The notes: generated by a model from the letters alone, not told the origin. DNA of 35,672 nucleotides from Vibrio sp. 10N.261.55.A7 (GCF_002877365.1 NZ_MCWZ01000168.1:1-35672), one strand, 5' to 3'; counted from the stretch's first letter, positions 8,330 through 16,910 are shown. Made by a program: numbers and translations.

Positions 8330-8442
8330 ACAGGAAGATAGAGAGAGCGGGTCAAGAAACAGATGCGGATTCATCACCAAAAGCAGGGGGTGCAAAACGG
8401 GAAGGAACAAATAAAATAAAGAAGGTTGGATTCAAAACTCAT

Positions 8443-8472
8443 CGAGCTTAGGCAACAAACGACCTAAGCTCG
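8443..8472 (-). terminator. Hairpin downstream of the parvulin gene
   Basis: Perfect 10-bp stem CGAGCTTAGG (8443-8452) with CCTAAGCTCG (8463-8472), loop of 10. It lies 16 bp past the parvulin stop on the minus strand. The T-run that follows on that strand is interrupted, so it is a weak or structural terminator. Confidence 0.55.
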
Positions 8473-8488
8473 AATTCACAGGCAAACA

Positions 8489-8767
8489 TTAAGTGCGATA
8501 TAGAACCTTCACCACGTGCCAACCAAATTTTGTTTTCACTAGGTGCGGCGTCAGCACTTCACCAGAAAAACAGACCTTATCAAATTGAGGAACCATCTGG
8601 CCTTTACGAAACTCACCTAAATCTCCACCCTTTTTACCAGACGGGCAGTTAGAGTGTTTCTTCGCTAGTGTTTGAAACTTAGCGCCTTTCTTCAGTTGCT
8701 TAATAATGTCTTCTGCTTGTTCTTTATGCTTCACCAGAATATGAAGCGCTGCTGCCGTACTTGCCAT
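8489..8767 (-). CDS. ppiC: Parvulin-type peptidyl-prolyl isomerase
   Basis: A 92-residue single-domain cytosolic parvulin that catalyses cis-trans isomerisation of X-Pro bonds. The length equals E. coli PpiC. Family motifs are [19 protein letters not shown] at the start, [17 protein letters not shown] (about 38-54), and [23 protein letters not shown] at the end, which include the catalytic-pocket histidines and the cysteine in SNCPSG. No signal peptide or extra domain is present. Confidence 0.95.
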   Translation of the reverse strand: MASTAAALHILVKHKEQAEDIIKQLKKGAKFQTLAKKHSNCPSGKKGGDLGEFRKGQMVPQFDKVCFSGEVLTPHLVKTKFGWHVVKVLYRT

Positions 8768-8972
8768 GTTAATCTCGCGTCTATTGACCTAATCACTCGT
8801 TGCCGCGATTCTACCTCAACCTACCAAGATCTTCACCTAGCACTTTCCTGCGCGAATTATGGTACGAGATCAATAAACGCTTCACTGTTACAGCATTCAA
8901 GTCCCATTGGCATTGCTCACTTCACAAATTTGAGTACTATAATTAGTAGTCGACACAATTTTGAGACAAACC

Positions 8973-9890
8973 ATGGCAAAGACACCCAGTAAAGCAAACC
9001 AGTCACAAGGTATGCTTATGTTTACCCTTAACGCTCAACAGCAGTTGTTCGCTATTGGTACCTTAAAAGTAAGGGAAATTGTCCCTTATATGCCTACGAC
9101 TCAAATCCCTTACTCTCACCACCATGTAGTGGGTACCGTCACCATTCGCGATCTCACGGTTCCAGTGATCGACATGGCGGCCGCAATTGGCTTTAGACCG
9201 ATACAACCTGAAGAGTACGACAACTGTTATTTGATTGTGACCGATTGCTTGCGAACGATTGTTGCGTTTATGGTTCGCTCGATAGAAAAGATCATTGAAT
9301 GTAACTGGCGGTCCATTGAATCGGCTCCTGAATCGACAGGCAAAGATGTTTTTGTCACCGGGATCACTCGCCACAATGAGCAAATCGTACAGATGCTCGA
9401 TGTAGAGCTGCTGCTGTCTAAGATCTATCCTCAGTACGAGTCGGCTAACATTCCAATGTTAACGGACATCGAGCGAGAGAGACTCAAAGCCCTCAATATT
9501 CTGTTAGTGGACGACTCTTCCATTGCAAGGAAACAGCTGGCTGACGCTCTAGATAGAATCAATATTCCATACCAGATCTGTAAAAATGGGCTCGATGCGC
9601 TTGAGCTGATGAAGGTTCAGTCCTCTTCAGATGAAGCCATCGACTTATTGGTGAGTGATATCGAAATGCCAGGGCTAGATGGCTATGAGTTGGCGTTTGA
9701 AGTGCAGAACTCGCCTGAGCTTGATCGAGCTTACTGTATCTTGCACACCTCATTGTCCAGTGAGATTTGTATAGAGAGAGCGCATCAGGTGGGTGCCCAT
9801 GAAGCGCTGGAAAAATTTAATGCCGGCGAGCTTATACAAGCGATGCTTAAGGGTGCGAAACACATAGAAGAGAGCAAACAAACCGCTTAG
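8973..9890 (+). CDS. cheV: CheV-type chemotaxis coupling protein (CheW-REC)
   Basis: A 305-residue protein with an N-terminal CheW-like domain (about 15-160) and a C-terminal receiver (about 173-300). The CheW part shows QQLFAIGTLKVREIVPYMPTTQIPYSHHHVVGTVTIRDLTVPVIDM read in two blocks. The receiver has the acidic pair in ILLVDDSSIARKQL, the phospho-acceptor aspartate in LLVSDIEMPGLDGYEL, a T/S in HTSLSS and the lysine in LEKFNA. CheV couples chemoreceptors to CheA with phosphorylation-tuned adaptation. ATG 8973 fits best; a TTG at 8961 would add four residues. The gene stands alone, away from a che cluster, as is usual for the several CheV paralogues of Vibrio. Confidence 0.94.
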   Translation: MAKTPSKANQSQGMLMFTLNAQQQLFAIGTLKVREIVPYMPTTQIPYSHHHVVGTVTIRDLTVPVIDMAAAIGFRPIQPEEYDNCYLIVTDCLRTIVAFMVRSIEKIIECNWRSIESAPESTGKDVFVTGITRHNEQIVQMLDVELLLSKIYPQYESANIPMLTDIERERLKALNILLVDDSSIARKQLADALDRINIPYQICKNGLDALELMKVQSSSDEAIDLLVSDIEMPGLDGYELAFEVQNSPELDRAYCILHTSLSSEICIERAHQVGAHEALEKFNAGELIQAMLKGAKHIEESKQTA

Positions 9891-9965
9891 GTGTCTATTT
9901 TATCCTTAGCGCCAATTTCATCCATAGTATCAGTTTGATCCTTGGAATTTGTTCATACTTCGTAA

Positions 9966-9995
9966 AAAAAGCCATGCTATTGCGTGGCTTTCTTA
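9966..9995. terminator. Probable bidirectional terminator between cheV and a YjbR gene
   Basis: Stem AAGCCATGC with GCGTGGCTT (9969-9989, one G-T wobble, four-base loop), flanked by an A-run on the left and a T-rich stretch on the right. It serves cheV and touches the stop of the convergent YjbR gene. Confidence 0.7.
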
Positions 9996-10352
9996 TTTCA
10001 AGTTCTGAAGCGCTTCTCGGTCTGATTTCTTCATTTTGCTCACAACAAGTTGGTAAGAGCGTTCACTAAGATCCAATATCATTGAGTCTTCTACATCGTC
10101 ATTAAGATCAACGGTTATCCAGTGGCGCTTGTTCATATGATAGCCAGGTTTGATACCCGTAAATTGACTGACCAACACTTCACCATCGACCGGATTTACT
10201 TTTAAGTTCGCGCTCTGACGCCCATCTCGTTCAGCAATAAGCGCAAACATCTTTCCCTTCACTTTGAAGACCTGTACTTCATCACCAAAAGGGAAATCAA
10301 TCTCAGCGCCTAAATAGCTCAAGAGATGTTGTTCAAGGGTTTTACTGTCCAT
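9993..10352 (-). CDS. MmcQ/YjbR family protein (first of two)
   Basis: A 119-residue protein of the YjbR (CyaY-like fold) family. It shows the family pattern: early LSYLGAEIDFPFGDEVQVFKVKGKMFALI (read as PxG...V.KV.GKMFA), then LKVNPVDGEVL, GYHMNKRHWITVDL (about 69-82) and a C-terminal SERSYQLVVSKMKK. YjbR proteins are called DNA-binding by fold, with no settled function. It lies just after the MarR gene on the same strand (39 bp gap) and may be co-transcribed with it. A second, divergent family member lies at 18813-19178. Confidence 0.9.
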   Translation of the reverse strand: MDSKTLEQHLLSYLGAEIDFPFGDEVQVFKVKGKMFALIAERDGRQSANLKVNPVDGEVLVSQFTGIKPGYHMNKRHWITVDLNDDVEDSMILDLSERSYQLVVSKMKKSDREALQNLK

Positions 10353-10391
10353 AACCTTACCTATTTTTTGACGATCAAAACGGCTCTTACT

Positions 10392-10877
10392 TTAGGATTC
10401 AAACTGCGCAAGCCATACCGTTAGCAACTGGTTCAGTTGCTTCTTTTGCGGCGCTGACAGCGATTCAACAAGTTGAGTTTGAACATCCACATGCTTGCCC
10501 ATCATTTCATCAATCAACACTAAGCCATCTTTCGTCAGTTTTACAAATACACTGCGGCGGTCTTCTTTACTGTGCGTTCTCTCAATCAGGCCTTTCTTTT
10601 CTAGCTTATCCAATCGATTCGTCATAGCGCCGGAAGTCAGCATCATTGAATCAATAAGCTCAGACGGCGTTAGGTTATACGGTTTGCCACTGCGACGTAG
10701 AGTCGCTAGCACATCAAACTCTCCAAGCTTCAAATCATATTCTTTATGCGTTTCTGCCACTTGCGTCTCTAAATGTTTAGACACTCTTAGCAAGCGACCA
10801 AGCATCGCCATTGGTTGTGTGTCCAGTTCTGGTTTTTCAATCGCCCACTGCTCTACAACTCGTTCAATTGCGTCCAT
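10392..10877 (-). CDS. MarR family transcriptional regulator
   Basis: A 161-residue winged-helix regulator. The core is LGEFDVLATLRRSGKPYNLTPSELIDSMMLTSGAMTNRLDKLEKKGLIERTHSKEDRRSVFVKLT, read as helix-turn-helix plus wing, with the strongly conserved D-R-R of the wing at about 121-123. Dimerisation helices lie at both ends. It is divergent from an EamA exporter, and two copies of the same 18-bp inverted repeat lie in the shared intergenic region, one near each gene. Autorepression plus control of the exporter is the natural reading; the ligand is unknown. Confidence 0.94.
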   Translation of the reverse strand: MDAIERVVEQWAIEKPELDTQPMAMLGRLLRVSKHLETQVAETHKEYDLKLGEFDVLATLRRSGKPYNLTPSELIDSMMLTSGAMTNRLDKLEKKGLIERTHSKEDRRSVFVKLTKDGLVLIDEMMGKHVDVQTQLVESLSAPQKKQLNQLLTVWLAQFES

Positions 10878-10918
10878 AATTGCTGTATTCCCTAATAAAA
10901 AAATAGATCACTTGCAAA

Positions 10919-10936
10919 TATCTTAACATAAAGATA
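10919..10936. promoter_or_regulatory. MarR operator copy 1
   Basis: TATCTTAACATAAAGATA: perfect 6-bp arms TATCTT/AAGATA around a six-base centre. It lies 42 bp before the MarR start. The same arms recur 58 bp away, on the exporter side, so they are very likely the MarR binding sites. Confidence 0.8.
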
Positions 10937-10976
10937 CTTTACAAATCGTGATTTTAGGCGTAAATTCAAACAAAAC

Positions 10977-10994
10977 TATCTTAACGTGAAGATA
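10977..10994. promoter_or_regulatory. MarR operator copy 2
   Basis: TATCTTAACGTGAAGATA: same arms and spacing as copy 1. It ends eight bases before the exporter ATG, so it overlaps the ribosome-binding or early transcribed region and could block transcription or initiation. Confidence 0.8.
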
Positions 10995-11001
10995 TTTAAT
11001 T

Positions 11002-11904
11002 ATGAACATACTTTTAGCCATGATCCCTGCCTTTTTTTGGGGAACAACCTATGCAGTGACTCAATTTACGCTGCCCGACTGGCCACCGCTATTGCTGGGT
11101 GCACTGCGTGCCTTACCTGCAGGCTTATTGTTGCTATTAGTAAAACCAACATTACCTAAGAAAGGGGAATGGCAAGTACTGTTTAGCTTGGGTTTAATTA
11201 ATATTGCGACCTTCTTCGGTCTTATTTTCGTCATGGCGTTAACCTTACCCTCGGCAATATCTGGCGTGGGAATGGTGTCGGTGCCCGTCTTTGCCATGCT
11301 ATTTCACTGGGTGGTTGAAAATAAACGACCAAACCTATTGCAAGCCGTTTCTGGAATCATGCTGATTGTATTGGCTTGGTTATTGTTTGATCCTCGTTCA
11401 ATCAGCCTCAACCCTCTCGGCCTCGCGGCGATGTTGGCCGCTATTATGTGTATCGTCGTCGGAAGCAGCATTACAAAGTCTTTGGGTAATAAGATGGACT
11501 GGTGGAGTGTACTGACCTGGCAGCTATTGATTGGCGGTACTATTTTGTCTTTGGCGTCAGGGTTCCACTTTGTCATTGACTCAGCACCTTATGTGAGTGT
11601 TTATCAAAACTTCACTATGCATAACTTCTTGGGGCTTCTTTGGGTTATTGGCTTTAATACGGCGCTTGGGTACGGAATGTACGTCTGGCTGCTGCAAAGA
11701 ATGTCGGTGGTTGATTTCACTTTTGGTGGTATAGCGAACCCTATTGCGGGGATTCTCAGTGGCTTTGTTTTGATCGGTGATTCCTTTACTTCTTACCAAT
11801 ACATATTGATGATTTGCATGATAGCAGCATCGCTATTACCCCAAATTATCGTTGCAGTGCGACAAGTCAAATCTCCAAGTGCGGTAAAAATTCGTAATAC
11901 CTGA
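11002..11904 (+). CDS. EamA/DMT family transporter
   Basis: A 300-residue inner-membrane protein with about ten hydrophobic segments in two EamA repeats. It starts with the typical LLAMIPAFFWGTTYAVTQF and the first repeat ends near SAISGVGMVSVPVFAMLFHW; the second contains NTALGYGMYVWLLQRMSVVDFTFGGIANPIAGILSG. The family exports metabolites, amino acids or drugs. The position divergent from a MarR gene with shared operators suggests export of a toxic or aromatic compound that is sensed by the MarR protein. Confidence 0.92.
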   Translation: MNILLAMIPAFFWGTTYAVTQFTLPDWPPLLLGALRALPAGLLLLLVKPTLPKKGEWQVLFSLGLINIATFFGLIFVMALTLPSAISGVGMVSVPVFAMLFHWVVENKRPNLLQAVSGIMLIVLAWLLFDPRSISLNPLGLAAMLAAIMCIVVGSSITKSLGNKMDWWSVLTWQLLIGGTILSLASGFHFVIDSAPYVSVYQNFTMHNFLGLLWVIGFNTALGYGMYVWLLQRMSVVDFTFGGIANPIAGILSGFVLIGDSFTSYQYILMICMIAASLLPQIIVAVRQVKSPSAVKIRNT

Positions 11905-11945
11905 CGTTTTTATTGATTTAGCTTAGAGTTTTTATATTAAAATAG

Positions 11946-11992
11946 GCCAAGATTATTAAAGCAAAAATCCGATTAATCAGCTAATCTTAGGC
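11946..11992 (+). other. Hairpin in the leader of the second GGDEF gene
   Basis: Arms GCCAAGATTA (11946-11955) and TAATCTTAGGC (11982-11992) pair with one bulged base around a 26-base loop, ending 20 bp before the GGDEF start. It could be a regulatory leader element or the terminator of the exporter, though no T-run follows. The conserved elements of a c-di-GMP riboswitch are absent. Confidence 0.35.
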
Positions 11993-12011
11993 TTATAAGT
12001 ATTTGTTAGTT

Positions 12012-13046
12012 ATGGCAGCAAAAATAGAAATGACGAGCGACGACTTCAAAAAATCGACAGCTAATTTAAAAAAAGCGGTTCCATTGATGATGAAAAACCA
12101 CGTTGCCGCCACTCCAGCAAATTATGCGGTGTGGTATACGTACGTCGATGAGAGTAACCCAGAATTAAACCAAGAACTCGACATGGTTGTCGAGAATTTT
12201 GGTGTATGTCCTCCTGCAGCAGGAAAAGACTTATACAACAACTATGTAGCGGAACAGGCAGAAACCGATCTAACCAGCCTTCGAGAGAATATCGAAGTAC
12301 TGGTCAACGAAGTAGCCAGTTCTATGACAGATACCCTATCGGATACGTCCTCTTTTTCTGAGTTCATTGATAAGAGTTTCACGGATCTCAGCCGAGTAGA
12401 AAGTGAAGGTTTATCCATTGATGAAGTGATGGGCGTCATCCGTCAGCTAGTGTCTGAATCCCGAGAAATTCGTAGCTCTACCGATTTCCTCAATGGGCAA
12501 CTCAATACCGCCACTCAAGAGATTTCTCGATTGAAATCTCAACTTGCTCAAGTGCAACAAGACGTTCTTTTTGATAGCTTATCTAGCCTGTATAACCGCA
12601 GAGCGTTTGACGCTGATTTATTCTCACTGTGTCGCGCTGGTCAACACATGTCACTGATATTGCTTGATATTGATCACTTCAAAAAGTTTAACGACAATTA
12701 CGGACACCTCTTTGGTGATACTGTTATTCGTGCACTCGCGAAACGTTTACAAACGAGTTGTAGAGATGGCATTACCGCTTATCGATTTGGTGGCGAAGAA
12801 TTTGCTCTTATTGTGCCAAACAAGTCAATACGTATCGCAAGGCAATTCGCCGAGACACTGAGGCGAGCAATTGAAAAACTGTCGATTAAAGATCGTCGTT
12901 CGGGAAAACAGATCGCCAATATTACTGCTTCTTTTGGTGTGACTGAATTTCAGCCAGGGGACACGGTCGAGTCTCTTGTCGATAGAACCGATGCACTGCT
13001 CTATGAAGCAAAGCAACTTGGTCGAAATCGTGTAATGCCTATTTAA
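12012..13046 (+). CDS. Soluble GGDEF diguanylate cyclase
   Basis: A 344-residue cytosolic protein. The first 170 residues form an all-helical region of unassigned type (KAVPLMMKNHVAATPANYAVWYTYVDE is its most distinctive part, read in two blocks), then a coiled-coil at about 145-180, then the GGDEF domain. Catalytic features are LLDIDHFKKFNDNYGHLFGD and GGEEF (260-264). The RxxD inhibitory motif at its usual distance is absent. ATG 12012 is chosen over an in-frame TTG at 12003. It should make c-di-GMP. The same N-terminal type occurs in other soluble proteobacterial GGDEF proteins as I recall, but its ligand is unknown. Confidence 0.93.
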   Translation: MAAKIEMTSDDFKKSTANLKKAVPLMMKNHVAATPANYAVWYTYVDESNPELNQELDMVVENFGVCPPAAGKDLYNNYVAEQAETDLTSLRENIEVLVNEVASSMTDTLSDTSSFSEFIDKSFTDLSRVESEGLSIDEVMGVIRQLVSESREIRSSTDFLNGQLNTATQEISRLKSQLAQVQQDVLFDSLSSLYNRRAFDADLFSLCRAGQHMSLILLDIDHFKKFNDNYGHLFGDTVIRALAKRLQTSCRDGITAYRFGGEEFALIVPNKSIRIARQFAETLRRAIEKLSIKDRRSGKQIANITASFGVTEFQPGDTVESLVDRTDALLYEAKQLGRNRVMPI

Positions 13047-13083
13047 GCCGTCATTGTTCGTTAAAAAATTAGGTGTATAGATT

Positions 13084-13122
13084 AAAGGCTCAATATCTTA
13101 AAGATAGTGAGCCTTTCTTTTT
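13084..13122. terminator. Bidirectional rho-independent terminator
   Basis: Perfect 9-bp stem AAAGGCTCA (13084-13092) with TGAGCCTTT (13108-13116) followed by CTTTTT. It separates the GGDEF gene from the convergent DHH phosphoesterase gene. Confidence 0.85.
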
Positions 13123-13147
13123 AATTCATGAGGTTAACGAATCGAAG

Positions 13148-14080
13148 TCAGCCGTCAGTCGTTATTTTTTCAATGAGCGCTTGCTGTACTTCTTCCGCTT
13201 TCTCAACACTGATTTGGCATGTTCCAGCGGCTTTATGTCCCCCACCTCCGTACTTGAGCATTAACTCTCCAACATTGGTTTTAGAGCCTTTATCAAAGAT
13301 CGATTTGCCCGTTGCAAAAACAATGTTCTGCTTTTGAAAACCCCACATCTTATGAATGGAAATATTGCATTGCGGGAACACTGCATAAATCATGAAGCGA
13401 TTACCGGCATAGATAGTCTCTTCCTTGGTCAAATCCAGCAGCACCAAATTACTGTGGACTTGGGCGCAGCGCACTATTTGTTCTTTAAACAGGTTTTCAT
13501 GCTCGCGATACAAAGACACACGCTCCATCACATCCGGGAGCTGCAAAATTTCTTCTATCGGGTGGTTCTTACAAAAATCAATCAGATCCATCATGAGTGC
13601 ATAGTTTGAGATTCTAAACTCTCGAAAACGACCTAAACCCGTTCGCGCATCCATTAGGAAGTTAAGCAAATTCCACCCTGTCGAATCTAGGACTTCATCG
13701 CGAGTAAAGTCGGCGGAATCCCCTTTGTCTACGGCCTCCATCATCTCTTCCCACTCACTTGGAAAGGTAGACACTCCACCATAGTGATTCCACACAACAC
13801 GAGCTGCGGAGGGCGTATCAGGCTCAATAATATGGTTAGGGTGCTCACCTGGATTGCGAATTTTCTCTGAAAGGTGGTGATCAAAAACAAGGTGGGCATG
13901 GGCAACATAAGGAAGGTTAGTCACGATGTCATTTTCAGTGATAGAGACGATGCCATCTTGCATATCTTTAGGGTGTACGAACTTAATTTCTTCTATTAAA
14001 TCAAGTTGCTTCAATAACACTGCGCAAACTAATCCATCAAAATCACTACGAGTAACAAGCCTAAATTTATTCCCTGACAT
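13148..14080 (-). CDS. DHH-family phosphoesterase
   Basis: A 311-residue DHH/DHHA1 protein. Metal-binding motifs are TRSDFDGLVCA (D13, D15), VFDHHLS (D67-H68-H69), and a later MEAVDKGDSADF; the C-terminal DHHA1 domain carries KYGGGGHKAAGTCQI, the substrate-binding glycine motif. Such enzymes hydrolyse short oligonucleotides, cyclic-dinucleotide products such as pGpG, or polyphosphate-like substrates. The ATG at 14080 has AAGG upstream and starts right at the domain; an upstream in-frame ATG at 14137 would add 19 residues without domain content. The order convergent to a GGDEF gene is suggestive of nucleotide second-messenger turnover, but I cannot assign the substrate. Confidence 0.9.
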   Translation of the reverse strand: MSGNKFRLVTRSDFDGLVCAVLLKQLDLIEEIKFVHPKDMQDGIVSITENDIVTNLPYVAHAHLVFDHHLSEKIRNPGEHPNHIIEPDTPSAARVVWNHYGGVSTFPSEWEEMMEAVDKGDSADFTRDEVLDSTGWNLLNFLMDARTGLGRFREFRISNYALMMDLIDFCKNHPIEEILQLPDVMERVSLYREHENLFKEQIVRCAQVHSNLVLLDLTKEETIYAGNRFMIYAVFPQCNISIHKMWGFQKQNIVFATGKSIFDKGSKTNVGELMLKYGGGGHKAAGTCQISVEKAEEVQQALIEKITTDG

Positions 14081-14264
14081 ACCGAGATCCTTACGTGGTA
14101 TTTGCATTACTTTGAAAAACATCGTCAATTGGATCAATGTGTAATTAATGCGTTGTTTGTATTAATTCTAGACATCTTCAATTTTTTGACAAACTTAACA
14201 CAATATTTTTTAGAGGTTCTCGTATACTGACTAAAGACATAACGATATTTACTTGGAGATTTTA

Positions 14265-14528
14265 ATGAAAAAAACCACTATTTTTGCGGGCTTAGCTGTT
14301 GTTGCTGTACTGGCTGGCTGTTCGAGCGAACCCGATGAATACGAAGTAAAAGAGTACACTTCAATTTCAAATCCAGCTTCTGTTTATTGCGTTCAACAGG
14401 GTGGCAAACTTGAAACCGTGTCTGAAAATGAACAACGCGTCACTTACTGTGCTGTCTCTGAAGAAGAACGCACAGAGCAGTGGGAATACTACCGTAACGC
14501 TCAAGAAAAAGAGAAAAGCGAAGGCTAA
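14265..14528 (+). CDS. Small DUF333-like lipoprotein
   Basis: An 87-residue predicted lipoprotein. The signal peptide MKKTTIFAGLAVVAVLAGC ends in the lipobox LAGC, so Cys19 is the likely lipidated residue; SSEP follows it. The mature part contains NPASVYCVQQGGKLETV, the hallmark of DUF333 proteins, and a second cysteine (VTYCAVSEEE) that could pair with the first. The usual CxxPDGxxC end is replaced by an acidic tail. ATG 14265 has TTGGAGA upstream. Its stop lies one base before the stop of the convergent DUF218 gene. Confidence 0.85.
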   Translation: MKKTTIFAGLAVVAVLAGCSSEPDEYEVKEYTSISNPASVYCVQQGGKLETVSENEQRVTYCAVSEEERTEQWEYYRNAQEKEKSEG

Positions 14529-14529
14529 T

Positions 14530-15390
14530 TCAACGCCACCAGCGAGTCTCTAACTGACTCTCAGGGTCTAAATATCGGTTCAATAAGGTAAGGTTAGTAT
14601 CAAGAACAGCAAGATACTCCCTTACTTTTTTTATAGGCAAATCCGGTACTGTCTCTGTAATTGATTTTTCTAGAACGTCCATCAGTCCAACGAGTAATTC
14701 ATAGTCACTGCTCTGTTTAAGTAAATCTTCGATCCCTGTTAACGCTTGCGTGGCAATACGCAATGGCGCTTCTCGAACACTCGACAATTCTCTTTTAAAT
14801 GCGCCCGCGACAACCCCTTCCAAATACACGCGATACGTTGTTAATGCTTCAACTTTTAGAAAGAGTTCTGACTGAAAACCCGAATGCGGATAATCGACAC
14901 AAACATGATCGCTTAGCTGATACGAAATTTTCAGATTAACCCCTTGCTCTAGGCAACGAGCACGAAGCACACCAAGTAGGCCTTGTTCATCCATTAACGT
15001 CTGAATCTCAAAGATTCTCTCAAGGTGATAGTCATTCGATACAAAGACCACTTCCAACGGCCCTCTTTCTGATAACAAGCCGCTTTCCAGCAATGCGGCT
15101 GATCCATGTTGTATGTTCTCAACAGTGCTGGTCGAGTTTTGTTCTAAAAGAATATGGCTTTCGGGGAAGTCCGTCGATTTTTCGTTCAATAGAAAGTAGT
15201 CATACATTGCCTGAGATTCAGATATGTTCTGACCTTTAGTCAGACCTCCACAGAACAAGAGTGCCGTATTCGAGACGTTTTGCTTAGGCAGAAAATCCAA
15301 TAATGCATCTACTCGACTTTTCCCTTCCAAAGTCAGCGCATTATTCTGCAAACGCTTACCAAGCAAAATGACAACTCTATCAATAATCAT
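14530..15390 (-). CDS. YdcF/DUF218 family protein
   Basis: A 286-residue protein with an N-terminal DUF218 (YdcF/SanA/ElyC-type) Rossmann-like domain at about 5-170. Visible motifs are VVILLGKRLQNNALTLEGKSRVDALLDFL (read as the opening G..L....L...G..R...), LLFCGG, SESQAMYDYF, LLEQNSTSTVENIQHG (the conserved E..S..T..N), and VSNDYHLERIF with the family histidine. The C-terminal 100 residues are helical and unassigned. No signal peptide or membrane segment is seen, unlike ElyC or SanA. Function unknown; E. coli YdcF binds S-adenosylmethionine. Confidence 0.88.
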   Translation of the reverse strand: MIIDRVVILLGKRLQNNALTLEGKSRVDALLDFLPKQNVSNTALLFCGGLTKGQNISESQAMYDYFLLNEKSTDFPESHILLEQNSTSTVENIQHGSAALLESGLLSERGPLEVVFVSNDYHLERIFEIQTLMDEQGLLGVLRARCLEQGVNLKISYQLSDHVCVDYPHSGFQSELFLKVEALTTYRVYLEGVVAGAFKRELSSVREAPLRIATQALTGIEDLLKQSSDYELLVGLMDVLEKSITETVPDLPIKKVREYLAVLDTNLTLLNRYLDPESQLETRWWR

Positions 15391-15539
15391 ACTAATGTCT
15401 CAATTCTCTTCTCTGCTCAATTAACATTCAAGTTTTTAGGTTAGATTAACCTTGAAAACAGGCGAACGCTCATTCACTTAGGGGCTAAACTTAATAAGTT
15501 GGTTCAGTTTAACAGACACACTCAAGGTAGGACGAAGTT

Positions 15540-16910
15540 ATGCTATCGATTTTTGACATTTATAAAATTGGCGTTGGACCCTCCAGCTCCCACACAAATG
15601 GCCCTATGATTGCAGGATATCGATTCACTCGTCTCATTAACGAACAAGTATCGCGAGTGGCGCGTATTCAGGTAGATTTGTACGGGTCTTTATCTTTAAC
15701 AGGGATTGGCCACCACACTGACAGAGCAACAATACTTGGGTTGCTAGGCTACCGACCAGACACCATCAAGGTATCTACTGCCAATAAAGAAATGCAAGCC
15801 GCCATCGACGATCATTCACTGTGTATCGCCGGTGATCACGCCATCAATTTCGTCTACGAACGCGATATTCTTTTTCACAAAACAAACTTACCCTTGCATG
15901 AAAATGGAATGAACATCAGTGCTTATGATGATCAAGGGAACCAACTTGCGATTGAAACCTATTACTCTACCGGAGGGGGCTTTATTGCCACCGCCTCTGA
16001 GCTAGAGAACAAAGATGAAGTGAGTGAAACATCGGTCAAATACCCATTTAGCTCCGCGCAAGAGATGTTAGAACAGGCAGAAACGGTTGGGTTGAGCCTA
16101 GGTGGCATGATCTTACAAAATGAACAAAGCTTCTTCAATCAGGATGATATAGACGCGAAAGCGGACCAAATTTGGAAGGTGATGTCTCTTTGTATGCAAC
16201 GGGGTTTCGATACCGAAGGCATTTTAGACGGTGGATTGAACGTCACCAGACGAGCGCCAAACCTGCTAAAAAAACTCGAAGCCAATGCAGTGATTGAGAA
16301 TGACCCGATGGAAATCCTCGATTGGATTAACCTGTTTGCTTTTGCCGTGAGCGAAGAAAATGCCGCAGGGGGCCAGGTAGTCACCTCACCGACAAATGGC
16401 GCTGCGGGCGTGATTCCTGCTGTTCTTATGTACTACCACCGTTTCATTAAAGAACTAGATACCAAACAACTGAAGGATTTTCTTGCTGTGTCTGGGGCCA
16501 TTGGTATTTTGTACAAAACCAATGCTTCCATATCAGGCGCTGAGGTCGGTTGCCAAGGCGAAGTGGGGGTATCCTCATCCATGGCTGCAGCGGGGCTGAC
16601 TGCGTTGCGAGGGGGCAGTAACGAGCAAATGTGTATTGCCGCAGAGATAGCGATGGAGCATTCATTGGGGATGACCTGTGACCCTATTGGTGGACTCGTT
16701 CAGGTGCCTTGTATTGAACGTAATGCGATGGGTGCGATGAAAGCGATCAATGCTTCTCGCATGGCTTTAAAGCGAACCAGTAAGTGCCTTATCTCACTCG
16801 ACAAGGTAATCGAGACGATGTACGAGACCGGTAAGGATATGAATAAGAAGTACAGGGAAACTTCATTAGGTGGTCTAGCGACGATCTATCAAGCCCCTCC
16901 GTGCGAGTGA
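15540..16910 (+). CDS. sdaA: L-serine ammonia-lyase, iron-sulfur type
   Basis: A 456-residue single-chain L-serine dehydratase that converts serine to pyruvate and ammonia. It has an N-terminal beta domain (from IFDIYKIGVGPSSSHTNGPM) and a C-terminal alpha domain (from about 180). The [4Fe-4S] ligands are C338 (VGCQGEVG), C380 (MTCDPIGG) and C391 (QVPCIERN), with spacings of 42 and 11 as in Legionella L-serine dehydratase. The C-terminal C455 matches the tail-in-mouth cysteine of that structure. ATG 15540 follows an AGG-containing site. An inverted repeat lies about 90 bp upstream. Paralogues sdaA and sdaB cannot be told apart here. Confidence 0.97.
   Translation: MLSIFDIYKIGVGPSSSHTNGPMIAGYRFTRLINEQVSRVARIQVDLYGSLSLTGIGHHTDRATILGLLGYRPDTIKVSTANKEMQAAIDDHSLCIAGDHAINFVYERDILFHKTNLPLHENGMNISAYDDQGNQLAIETYYSTGGGFIATASELENKDEVSETSVKYPFSSAQEMLEQAETVGLSLGGMILQNEQSFFNQDDIDAKADQIWKVMSLCMQRGFDTEGILDGGLNVTRRAPNLLKKLEANAVIENDPMEILDWINLFAFAVSEENAAGGQVVTSPTNGAAGVIPAVLMYYHRFIKELDTKQLKDFLAVSGAIGILYKTNASISGAEVGCQGEVGVSSSMAAAGLTALRGGSNEQMCIAAEIAMEHSLGMTCDPIGGLVQVPCIERNAMGAMKAINASRMALKRTSKCLISLDKVIETMYETGKDMNKKYRETSLGGLATIYQAPPCE

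Noticed and set aside
11905..12011. c-di-GMP riboswitch before the second GGDEF gene
   Set aside because: A hairpin is present, but the conserved GEMM elements are absent and there is too little space for the full fold.
13334..13609. Plus-strand 91-residue ORF opposite the DHH phosphoesterase
   Set aside because: Antisense shadow of a gene with clear DHH and GGGGHK motifs.
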